From Aliidiomarina sp047920995 (GTDB lineage: Bacteria > Pseudomonadota > Gammaproteobacteria > Enterobacterales > Alteromonadaceae), in NCBI RefSeq assembly GCF_047920995.1, contig NZ_JBLRWZ010000018.1, forward strand, positions 1-55,163: DNA of 55,163 bases, written 5' to 3'. Positions 1 to 7,308 of the stretch are shown in pieces. Made by a program: the position numbers and the translations under genes. The notes under the pieces were generated by a model. That model saw nothing but the letters and a program-made list of their open reading frames with translations, made no database searches and was not told the DNA's origin. Each line of letters starts with the position of its first letter. The first letter of the stretch is position 1.

Positions 1-23
1 GAATTGGACCGCAACAATCCCTA

Positions 24-896
24 ATGGCCGATTTCAACGCAAATAGTTTGCCACGCTCTGTACTTGGTGCCGGTGTTAGCCTAAAACTTCAACACTATCC
101 GGAAGTACAGAGCGCAGCGGCAGATGGCATTTGGTTTGAGGTGCACACGGAGAACTTTTGTGGTATCGGTGGCGCTAGGCTTGAAGCTCTGCAGGTGATG
201 GCGGAAAAATTTCCTTTAAGTCTCCATGGTGTTGGAGCTTCCCTTGCGGGCCCTGATCAGCTGAGTAAACAGCACTTGTTATGGGTTCAAAATTTAGTTG
301 AACGTATTCAGCCAGCACTTATTTCAGAACATGCAGTTTGGTCGGGTATTCAGGAAGCTTATTTTGCAGATTTATTACCTTTTCCAAGAACCAAATTCAT
401 TTTACAACAATTAGCTGAAGGCATACATCGCTATCAAGAAACAATCGATAGGCCTTTATTAATTGAGAATCCAACACATTACGTTAATTTTTGCCATGAG
501 ATGAGTGAACCAGATTTCATGCTAACACTAGCTAAAACTACTGGATGTGGTTTGTTGCTCGATATTACCAATTTGTATTTAAGCCAGATTAACTGTGGCG
601 TAAATGCTCGGCAATACTTAGATCAAATTCCTCCTCACCTAGTAGGTGAACTGCATGTAGCTGGTTTTTCAAGCGACCCAATTGAAGGCGATCGTTTATT
701 AATTGATAGCCATGATCATGCACCGAATGAAGAAATACTAAGCTTACTAGATTATGCATTAGCGCGTTTTGGTATGAGGCCAGTTTTATTAGAGTGGGAT
801 GATCAAATTCCTGAACTAAATGTGCTTCTGCAGGAACGCGAGCGCATTCAAAGTGTGTTAGATCGGCATTTGGATAGCGTAGATGCAGCAAGTTAA
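24..896 (+). CDS. bufB: DUF692 multinuclear non-haem iron oxidase (BufB/MNIO)
   Basis: A 290-residue DUF692 protein of the TIM-barrel MNIO family related to MbnB. Characterised members use a mixed-valent iron cluster to modify cysteines in a ribosomal precursor peptide; in bufferin operons that peptide binds copper. Likely metal ligands seen in order are HTEN (H41, E43, N44), H68 in SLHG, SEHAVW, LIENPTHY, LLDITN, GELHVAG and DSHDH, the normal spread for the family. The length is typical. The frame is open to the window edge and no clear ribosome site precedes this ATG, so the true start may lie slightly upstream. It overlaps the DUF2063 partner by 14 bases. The precursor gene (BufA/DUF2282 type) would be expected upstream, outside the window. 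The substrate is inferred from context only. Confidence 0.9.
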   Translation: MADFNANSLPRSVLGAGVSLKLQHYPEVQSAAADGIWFEVHTENFCGIGGARLEALQVMAEKFPLSLHGVGASLAGPDQLSKQHLLWVQNLVERIQPALISEHAVWSGIQEAYFADLLPFPRTKFILQQLAEGIHRYQETIDRPLLIENPTHYVNFCHEMSEPDFMLTLAKTTGCGLLLDITNLYLSQINCGVNARQYLDQIPPHLVGELHVAGFSSDPIEGDRLLIDSHDHAPNEEILSLLDYALARFGMRPVLLEWDDQIPELNVLLQERERIQSVLDRHLDSVDAAS

Positions 897-1659
897 TGAA
901 TCGTTCTATCAGCAACTTATCGCCTATTTGCAGGGTGAAACTGCAACTAATTTAACCCCATGGGTGGGATTCAAACCGGAAGACCTGAGGCGATTAAAAA
1001 TTTACCGCAACAGCAGTATGAAAGCTTCGATACAAGCTTTAGTTGATAATTTCCCAGTGAGTGGTTCAGTAATACCCATTAACCAATTCCGGCATTTAGC
1101 TAAAGAATATGTACTTAAAAATCGGCCTACTCACCCTGTATTAGCTTGGTATGGGCAGGATTTCCCAGATTGGTTACTAAAACAAATAGATCAGCATCAT
1201 TGCTCATGGCTGGCCGACTTAGCTAAGTTAGAACGTTGTTGGCTTAATTGTTTACTGGCTGAGGATCAACAAGCCGTATCAGGAGAGGATATTGCCCATC
1301 TCGCAAGTGAAGGTATCGATATTCAATTACTCACCATGAGCTTGTGCGCGCATGTTGAACTATTAGAAACACATTTTGATGTTTGGACCTTGTGGTTACA
1401 ACAACGCAACAATTCAGGAAACGTTCAACTTTCCTCGATTGCTGCCGAGAAAACACGAAGGATGCTATGGCGACAAGCCAACCATACTGTGCAATACCGA
1501 TTATTATCGGATGCTGAATGGACATTTATACAAACTTTGAAAAAACAACCTTGCTCTTTGCAGAACGCAGTAAGTAAGGCATGGGAAGTAGACAAGCTCT
1601 TTGATGTTAGTGGTAGCTTCGCGGGCCTTTTACAAAACCGCTTGTTGCGCTTAATTTAA
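883..1659 (+). CDS. bufC: DUF2063 protein, MNIO partner (BufC)
   Basis: A 258-residue protein with the N-terminal DUF2063 domain, recognisable by the YRNSSMKASIQAL stretch near residues 45-57 followed by F-R-x-L-A and a PVLAWYGQDFPDWL segment. In MNIO operons this protein is the partner that delivers the precursor peptide to the DUF692 oxidase, like MbnC for MbnB. The domain is often labelled putative DNA-binding, but genetic context argues for the partner role. It starts inside the end of bufB, a sign of translational coupling, and is followed 18 bases later by a DoxX gene, the usual gene order. The C-terminal half is more variable and I cannot assign it a function. Confidence 0.85.
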   Translation: MQQVNESFYQQLIAYLQGETATNLTPWVGFKPEDLRRLKIYRNSSMKASIQALVDNFPVSGSVIPINQFRHLAKEYVLKNRPTHPVLAWYGQDFPDWLLKQIDQHHCSWLADLAKLERCWLNCLLAEDQQAVSGEDIAHLASEGIDIQLLTMSLCAHVELLETHFDVWTLWLQQRNNSGNVQLSSIAAEKTRRMLWRQANHTVQYRLLSDAEWTFIQTLKKQPCSLQNAVSKAWEVDKLFDVSGSFAGLLQNRLLRLI

Positions 1660-1677
1660 CCTAAAAGGAATCAGATT

Positions 1678-2217
1678 ATGACCTTGGTAACTGTTATACA
1701 GGAACGCTATTACCAACTAGCTATGTGGTTAGAGCGTTTGTTTGAACCTTTTGCTCTATTAGCTATTCGATTATTAGTTGCTCAGGTTTTTTTACTCTCT
1801 GGATTATCAAAATGGACTGGCTTTTTGCAGTTTGATGTTAACAAGTATGAACTTTTTTTATATGAGTTTTTCTGCCCTGATCCTATTCGGCCAGGCGCTT
1901 TGTTACTATGCAATCCAGATACATTGGAATATACAGAAGGTTCTTTTGGTGTTTGGTTAGCGGAAACAATGGCGGTGATGGCTGGGGTGGTTGAAGTAGT
2001 ATTACCTATACTTTTAATTCTAGGTTTATTTAGCCGTTTTGCCGCTTTTGGTTTATTGGGTATGACGCTTTTTATTCAATTTGCTGTTTATCCAGATTGG
2101 AGCCATTTTTGGAACCCTGCAGCATGGTGGGCTGGAGTGTTATTTCTCATAGTTGCTAAGGGGCCTGGGCTGATTTCATTGGATCGTTGGTTACGACTAG
2201 AGCGTAAAGCTAGTTAA
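1678..2217 (+). CDS. DoxX family membrane protein of the bufferin operon
   Basis: A 179-residue integral membrane protein with about four hydrophobic segments and the DoxX signature (LLVAQVFLLSGLSKW near the N-terminus, and a late VYPDWSHFWNPAAWW stretch). DoxX proteins accompany DUF692-DUF2063 pairs in many proteobacterial operons and are presumed to act in membrane redox or quinone-linked chemistry; the exact role is unknown. AAGGA lies about nine bases before the ATG. It is the last gene of the operon on this strand and its stop overlaps the end of the convergent AraC gene by four bases, with no visible terminator between them. A loop of about 40 residues containing CPDP and LCNPD could be a cysteine-bearing periplasmic loop. 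Confidence 0.85.
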   Translation: MTLVTVIQERYYQLAMWLERLFEPFALLAIRLLVAQVFLLSGLSKWTGFLQFDVNKYELFLYEFFCPDPIRPGALLLCNPDTLEYTEGSFGVWLAETMAVMAGVVEVVLPILLILGLFSRFAAFGLLGMTLFIQFAVYPDWSHFWNPAAWWAGVLFLIVAKGPGLISLDRWLRLERKAS

Positions 2218-3134
2218 CTATGAACCGATCTGAATTCGCCTGGCGACAATGTTTCGTGTTGCTTAAAAAACCGAATAAATGCAGTAGCTGAGTGATAGCC
2301 AATTTGCTCTGCAATACTCTCTAGGCTGAGTTCACTGTGGATCAGTAGGTAACGGCATCGTTGTAATCGTATTTCGTCTAATAGTGACTTTGCCGTCATT
2401 ACCATCACTTTATGGCAGCGCTCAGCGAAAGCACTTTTAGACAAATATGCTAAAGCTGCCATATTCTCCACTGTCCAATCGGCACCCGGCTTATCCATAA
2501 TAGAAAGAACAACTCGGCGAAGAGCAGGATCTTTTAATGCCGCTAAAAGGCCTTGGTTCATGCTGTCGTCTGTTAATACTTGGCGCAATAAATGCAGCAC
2601 AATCACATCACTTAATCGGCTAATTGCAGCTTGATATCCCGGCTGCCGATCCTTCGTTTCCTGCTGAATCAACTGTACAAGCAGGTTGAGCGGGCCACAC
2701 TGCTGATTAACGGGTAAATGAATATAATCGGGCATCGCCTGAAATAAATTAGCTGTTGATGATGATTTAACGGCAATGTCATAACACACCAGGCCACGCT
2801 GCAGGTGTTGAGGAATACAAAAACCTTCAACATTTACCTCACTGGTATGTTCATCCACAGGCTGGTCGCTAAGCCAATGACGGAAACTATGGCTAAAAAA
2901 AACAGCATCACCGGCATGCAGCTGAATTTGTTCTTGGAGCTGGCCAGGGATTGCCATCCACACGCTACCCTGGGTAACAATGTGCAACGCTGCTTTACTC
3001 GATTTACTAGTAAGCAGGTTCCAGTTGTCACAAAAACCTGATTCAAAATGCAATTCAGAGCCAAACGCCAACTGAGATAACAATTGTTCTAGTGGTTCTG
3101 GTGTTTTGGTAGATGGTGCAGATGTTTTGGTCAT
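2214..3134 (-). CDS. AraC family transcriptional regulator with cupin sensor
   Basis: A 306-residue regulator. The N-terminal half resembles the cupin_6 sensor domain of AraC-type regulators (SVWMAIPGQLQE, LHAGDAVFFSH). The last 100 residues carry the two helix-turn-helix motifs of AraC proteins, including MAALAYLSKSAFAERCHKV and the signature SIAEQIGYHSATAFIRFFKQ, ending in SPGEFR. Related members often regulate genes for oxidoreductases, but no target is evident here. The gene is convergent with the bufferin operon and divergent from the HD-GYP gene, separated from the latter by 96 bases, so it could act on that shared region. No good ribosome site precedes the ATG. Family assignment is secure; ligand and regulon are unknown. 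Confidence 0.9.
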   Translation of the reverse strand: MTKTSAPSTKTPEPLEQLLSQLAFGSELHFESGFCDNWNLLTSKSSKAALHIVTQGSVWMAIPGQLQEQIQLHAGDAVFFSHSFRHWLSDQPVDEHTSEVNVEGFCIPQHLQRGLVCYDIAVKSSSTANLFQAMPDYIHLPVNQQCGPLNLLVQLIQQETKDRQPGYQAAISRLSDVIVLHLLRQVLTDDSMNQGLLAALKDPALRRVVLSIMDKPGADWTVENMAALAYLSKSAFAERCHKVMVMTAKSLLDEIRLQRCRYLLIHSELSLESIAEQIGYHSATAFIRFFKQHETLSPGEFRSVHS

Positions 3135-3230
3135 TGTAGGTAGCTGTAGAGTTTCCTAAACTTGGTTAGATAGTTAGCGTATGCAAGTTGTAACACAATA
3201 CCATTACAAATCAAAGAATGAGAGGTTGCT

Positions 3231-4163
3231 ATGCTGCAGTGGTTACAGAAGTTTGAAAAAAAACGGACGTTGCCTGTCCAACCTGAGCAAGTGAACAAAG
3301 ACTTACTCGCTAGCTTAATGATAATGGCGTGGTTTGTAGAAGCAAAAGATCCTTACACTGGCGGTCACTTATGGCGCGTTTCGCGCTATGCCAATCTGTT
3401 GTGCAGAGCTGGGGGGCTTCCGGAAGCTGATATCGCCCGAATCACGCTAGGCGGATTTCTACACGATCTTGGGAAAGTAGCCATTCCCGATTCAATTTTA
3501 AATAAGCGTGGTAAACTCGATGAGAATGAATTTGCCATCATAAAAACGCATCCTGAGGCTGGAGGCCGGCTGTTAGCGGGGCATCCGCTTCGTCACATCG
3601 TAGCGGCAGCAGTTGAATTGCACCATGAACGACCCGATGGCGGTGGCTATCCATATGGCTTGAATGCCAGTATGATTCCAATAGATGCTGCGATCATCGG
3701 GATTTGCGATGCTTTTGATGCGATGACGAGTTTACGTTCCTACCGCTCGCCTATGCCTGTAGAAAAGGCTCTAAATATTATGCGCGAAGAGTGCGGAAAA
3801 CAATTTAATCAATTCTGGTGTGAACAATTTTTAGCACTGGCCGAGCAAAACCTTCTCAATGATATTATGGGCCATAGCGATAACGGTATTCCACTGCATA
3901 CGTGTCCGCTCTGCGGCCCAACTGTGCTCCAACAACGCGATAATAAGCCGGGTGATTTACTCGCCTGTTCAGTTTGCTATAGTGAAATGGAATTATGCAC
4001 TGAACATGGGTATCTAACAGTTAAGCCAACTGGAAATAAAGCCTCTGCCGCGCAACTGCAGCCGAAAGCAGATAACTTATTAATCAAGCAATTGATTGAA
4101 GAATCTATAGGGCATATTCCATTGGAACAAGTAATTCAATTTTCCAGCCATAAAAACCAATAA
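3231..4163 (+). CDS. HD-GYP domain c-di-GMP phosphodiesterase with C-terminal zinc-ribbon-like motif
   Basis: A 310-residue stand-alone HD-GYP protein without a receiver or transmembrane sensor. Key residues are present: H46, the HD pair at 78-79, H107, H118, and the HHERPDGGGYP signature at 131-141, which includes the GYP triad. Such enzymes hydrolyse c-di-GMP to GMP or pGpG with two or three metal ions. Behind the catalytic domain lies CPLC (C225, C228) and CSVC (C246, C249), a possible zinc ribbon or redox-sensitive metal site, which is unusual for a minimal HD-GYP protein. A GAGAGG ribosome site precedes the ATG. It is followed 20 bases later by a DinB-like gene and appears to lead a four-gene run. 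Confidence 0.9.
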   Translation: MLQWLQKFEKKRTLPVQPEQVNKDLLASLMIMAWFVEAKDPYTGGHLWRVSRYANLLCRAGGLPEADIARITLGGFLHDLGKVAIPDSILNKRGKLDENEFAIIKTHPEAGGRLLAGHPLRHIVAAAVELHHERPDGGGYPYGLNASMIPIDAAIIGICDAFDAMTSLRSYRSPMPVEKALNIMREECGKQFNQFWCEQFLALAEQNLLNDIMGHSDNGIPLHTCPLCGPTVLQQRDNKPGDLLACSVCYSEMELCTEHGYLTVKPTGNKASAAQLQPKADNLLIKQLIEESIGHIPLEQVIQFSSHKNQ

Positions 4164-4183
4164 TAACGACGGGAAAACACAGC

Positions 4184-4675
4184 ATGACTGTGATAACACA
4201 TAATTTACAGCAACTGGATGTATTGAACACTATTGTACAACTAGTAAAACCTGAACATTACTCACAAGAACTGAACTGGCCGGGGACCCCCTCAGTAGGT
4301 AAGCATACGCGCCATGTATTGGGGCATTATCAGCAGTTGAGGTTAGCATTCGAGAACAAGCAACTCGATTATCGCTCACGAGTGCGTGATGAAGATATAG
4401 AAACCCAGCCGGCTAGAGCAATACAATGGATTGAAGGGATTCGTAGTTGGCTACAATCTTTGCACAGAGCAGATATTGAATGCACCATCCAGTATCAGTT
4501 TTCTGAAGGCAAAACATTTACTAGCTTACATCGTGAATTGGATTTTGTTGCTAGCCATTGTGTTCATCACTTAGCGCTCATCCATTCTATATTAGAAAAA
4601 TGGGATTATAAATGGCCCGAAAATGCTGGAGTGCATAGCTCAACAGTAGAGTATCAAAAACAATGTGCACTCTAA
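4184..4675 (+). CDS. DinB-like four-helix putative metal-binding protein
   Basis: A 163-residue protein resembling the DinB/YfiT-like four-helix bundle family. Histidines sit where the family binds a metal: H41, H44 and H48 in KHTRHVLGHY, and a later cluster in FVASHCVHHLALI. Relatives include thiol-dependent transferases, though many members have no known reaction. The protein lacks a signal peptide and is probably cytoplasmic. Its last 13 bases overlap the start of the NRDE-acyltransferase gene, which suggests translational coupling with a lipid-modifying protein. No substrate can be assigned from sequence. Confidence 0.75.
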   Translation: MTVITHNLQQLDVLNTIVQLVKPEHYSQELNWPGTPSVGKHTRHVLGHYQQLRLAFENKQLDYRSRVRDEDIETQPARAIQWIEGIRSWLQSLHRADIECTIQYQFSEGKTFTSLHRELDFVASHCVHHLALIHSILEKWDYKWPENAGVHSSTVEYQKQCAL

Positions 4676-6273
4676 GCTGGTGGTATAACAATCAGCGAAT
4701 ACACATCTTATTTAATCGAGATGAGCGAAAAAGTAGAGCACCTGCCATTTGGCCAAAGTGCTATCGAGAGGGTGATGTTGACGCTATCATGCCAATAGAT
4801 CCCGAAGGTGAAGGCAGCTGGATAGCTGCAAATTCGTTAGGCCAAGTATTTTGTTTGCTCAATGATTACATTTCCGCGAAGGCGGATACTTCGCTAACTA
4901 GGCAAAGCAGAGGGAAATTGTTGCGAAGCCTAGCACATAGTAAAGATTGGGCGTCGGTTGATGCCATGCTGCAACCCGAACTTTTAACTTGTTATGCACC
5001 ATTTCGGCTAGTAATTTTTACCGGCACACAGGAACCTACACTTTGGCATTGGAATGGGCAGTCAATTCACCAACAGTTTGCTCCCTCCTCTCCTATATCT
5101 AGTTCCAGTACTTTGCCGGGCTGCATACCGCTAATGCGCGAGTATTATTGGCGGAGCGAGATGCGAAAGGCGCCGTCATTACAAACGCTACGCAAGATAC
5201 ACCAGCAAGATCGTCCATGGCATGCTTTCAGTGGAATTGCCATGCAACGACGCTTAGTTGCAACCGTTAGTTTAACGCAGGTGGATGTTAGCGATAGCAC
5301 CGTTACCATGCAATACTGGGATGGCCATCCCAGTCAGCATAGTGAAACAGCAAACAAACGCATACAGTTAAACATAGGCGAAACTGAGCCAGTTGTTTCA
5401 ACTTTTACCTCTCAGTTCAATGTTAAGTCGTTGCTGCAGCGCTATAATCCGCCATTAGCGCAGCGCCTAACCGGCTGGCGCGGTCGCTTTTTAACCTGGT
5501 TGCTGGCAGAAAAAAAGGTAAACACAGTATTACAGGCTTTAAATCAACAGCCAGCAGAACGCTTTTGTGATTTGGCTTTACAACGATTGAATATCGTACC
5601 GCACATTATTGCTTGTCGCTGGCCGGCAGCAGATAGCAGGCCGGTATTTGTTTGTAATCATCCTACCGGCGGGATTGATGGGCTACTTTTAATTAGTGTG
5701 CTGCAAAAACGCTACCCAAATTTACGGGTGATTGCCAATGAAGTTCTCACAGAGATACAACAACTGGCCCCCTTACTCATACCAGTACCCGTATTTGGAA
5801 AACCTAAAGATGCACTACCAGCATTACAAGAAGCATTCGCTAGTAATGCGCCGCTATTAATATTTCCAGCCGGTAGAACTGCACGAATCAACACGAGTGG
5901 CATTCTCGATGACGGCCCGTGGGCGAAACTCGCAGTTACTTTAGCTAGCAGGCAACAGCGGCCGATAACAGTAATGCATCTGGATAACAAAAACTCTCGT
6001 TGGTTCTATTGGTTGGCGCGTTTACGTACCACATTTAAAATCGCTGCTAACCTAGAAATGCTATTATTAGTTCGAGAAATGTTGAATCCAACCAAGAAAC
6101 AACCACGGCTTTTTGTTGATATACCAATGCGGCCGATCGAACTCAGCGCTATTGCCGATCAACATACAGAGCGAATGGCATGGTTAAAACGACGTTGTTA
6201 CCAACTACCATTTATTTACCGGGAGAATACCGATGCAACAGTTAAATTCGGTTGCAGAAGCAGAGCCAATTGA
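4663..6273 (+). CDS. Fusion of NRDE/TANGO2 domain with a PlsC/OlsA-like acyltransferase domain
   Basis: A 536-residue two-domain protein in one uninterrupted frame. Residues 1 to about 235 form an NRDE (TANGO2-like) domain: the N-terminal MCTLSWW with Cys2, then FNRDER, then GSWIAANSLGQVFCLLNDY. From about residue 250 to 520 it resembles lysophospholipid acyltransferases of the OlsA/OlsF type, with the catalytic block NHPTGGIDG (N332, H333, D339) and FPAGRTARI at 401-409. TANGO2 proteins are nucleophilic-hydrolase-like and have been linked to lipid and haem handling. The acyltransferase half would transfer an acyl chain to a lyso-lipid. The next gene is OlsB-like and overlaps this one by 41 bases, so a combined role in making an aminolipid is plausible. 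That pathway is inference. Confidence 0.8.
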   Translation: MCTLSWWYNNQRIHILFNRDERKSRAPAIWPKCYREGDVDAIMPIDPEGEGSWIAANSLGQVFCLLNDYISAKADTSLTRQSRGKLLRSLAHSKDWASVDAMLQPELLTCYAPFRLVIFTGTQEPTLWHWNGQSIHQQFAPSSPISSSSTLPGCIPLMREYYWRSEMRKAPSLQTLRKIHQQDRPWHAFSGIAMQRRLVATVSLTQVDVSDSTVTMQYWDGHPSQHSETANKRIQLNIGETEPVVSTFTSQFNVKSLLQRYNPPLAQRLTGWRGRFLTWLLAEKKVNTVLQALNQQPAERFCDLALQRLNIVPHIIACRWPAADSRPVFVCNHPTGGIDGLLLISVLQKRYPNLRVIANEVLTEIQQLAPLLIPVPVFGKPKDALPALQEAFASNAPLLIFPAGRTARINTSGILDDGPWAKLAVTLASRQQRPITVMHLDNKNSRWFYWLARLRTTFKIAANLEMLLLVREMLNPTKKQPRLFVDIPMRPIELSAIADQHTERMAWLKRRCYQLPFIYRENTDATVKFGCRSRAN

Positions 6274-7123
6274 GCTGATACGGCAGGAGCTAGCAACATT
6301 AGCGCCTTTAGTAACCGTGCGAGGTTTGCATGTATACAGTGCTCGGGCAACGGAAATTCCGGTAACCATGCGAGAGATAGGTAGGTTACGGGAAATTATT
6401 TTTCGCCAATCGGGGGCTGGACGCAATATGGCTCGCGATCTCGATGACCTTGATTATGGCGAAGCGGCTTATTACCAATTGTTAGTTTGGGACCCGAAAC
6501 GCTTTGAACTAGTAGCCATGTATCGATATCAACTAGGTTGGGCATCAACAGAGCACGGCTATGCTATTTTACGAACCCACCAGCTATTTGAGTACAGCAA
6601 CGCAATGCGCGAACAAGTACTTCCATATGGTATAGAACTGGGCCGCTCTGTGGTAAATTCACAAGCTAAAGCTCGTAGCTTGGGGTTTTATGCATTGTGG
6701 GCTGGGCTGGGAACTTTAGCGCGAATGTATCCGCAGTTACGATATTTTTTTGGTAATGTTTCGCTATACCAAAACCTTGGCCGAGATGCCTTAGATTGTA
6801 TGGTTTCATTTTGTGAGCAGCTATATGCTCCACCAGAATCGATGATGTTAGCAAAAGCAGGTTTACAATATCATCCCACTCAATCGCTCAATTGCACAGC
6901 ATGGGAACCACTGAACCCCTCAGCACGCATCCGTGAATTGCAACATATATTGAAACAGTTCGATTGTCGATTACCACCAATTTTGCAATCGTATTTAAGT
7001 GTGGGCAACGATATTTGGTTTGATGACGCTGCACTCGATGATGATTTCGGACAAGCTTATGAGCTGAGTATTATAGTACCGCTCTCTGCAGTAAGCGGTG
7101 TTATTCGAGAACGCTTTTTATAA
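6233..7123 (+). CDS. OlsB-like GNAT N-acyltransferase (haemolysin-like)
   Basis: A 296-residue protein of the OlsB/Acetyltransf_5 group. Seen features are REIIFRQSGAGRNMARDLDDLD near the N-terminus (positions about 49-70), then YQLLVWDP, YRYQLG and ELGRSVVNSQAKAR, the usual run of the family that attaches a 3-hydroxyacyl chain to an amino group, as in lyso-ornithine lipid synthesis. GGGAG lies seven bases before the ATG, inside the preceding gene; the 41-base overlap implies coupled expression with the acyltransferase fusion. The classical OlsF enzyme has both activities on one chain; here they would be split. No Ig-like or membrane segment is visible. The amino-acid headgroup used is unknown. 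Confidence 0.75.
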   Translation: MQQLNSVAEAEPIELIRQELATLAPLVTVRGLHVYSARATEIPVTMREIGRLREIIFRQSGAGRNMARDLDDLDYGEAAYYQLLVWDPKRFELVAMYRYQLGWASTEHGYAILRTHQLFEYSNAMREQVLPYGIELGRSVVNSQAKARSLGFYALWAGLGTLARMYPQLRYFFGNVSLYQNLGRDALDCMVSFCEQLYAPPESMMLAKAGLQYHPTQSLNCTAWEPLNPSARIRELQHILKQFDCRLPPILQSYLSVGNDIWFDDAALDDDFGQAYELSIIVPLSAVSGVIRERFL

Positions 7124-7260
7124 CTATTCATTAGCGCTAAGCTGAAATACGGTCCGAGCCAGTTGCGGCCATTTCGCGTTTCCGATGCGCTAAGCGCGCC
7201 AGCGCACAGACACCTTTAAAGCATCCCTGCATAGTCGCTTCCATGTAGATTTCTACAGCA

Positions 7261-7284
7261 TACGGGTGTTGCATATATCCCGTA
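7261..7284 (+). promoter_or_regulatory. Small inverted repeat in the leader of the Ig/ice-binding lipoprotein gene
   Basis: A TACGGG/CCCGTA pair separated by 12 bases, lying 24 bases before the start codon of the lipoprotein gene. It could be an operator half-site pair or a leader hairpin. There is no T run, so it is not a terminator. The ribosome site AAGG follows it. Confidence 0.3.
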
Positions 7285-7308
7285 TAACTTTACTGCAAGG
7301 ATATCCAA

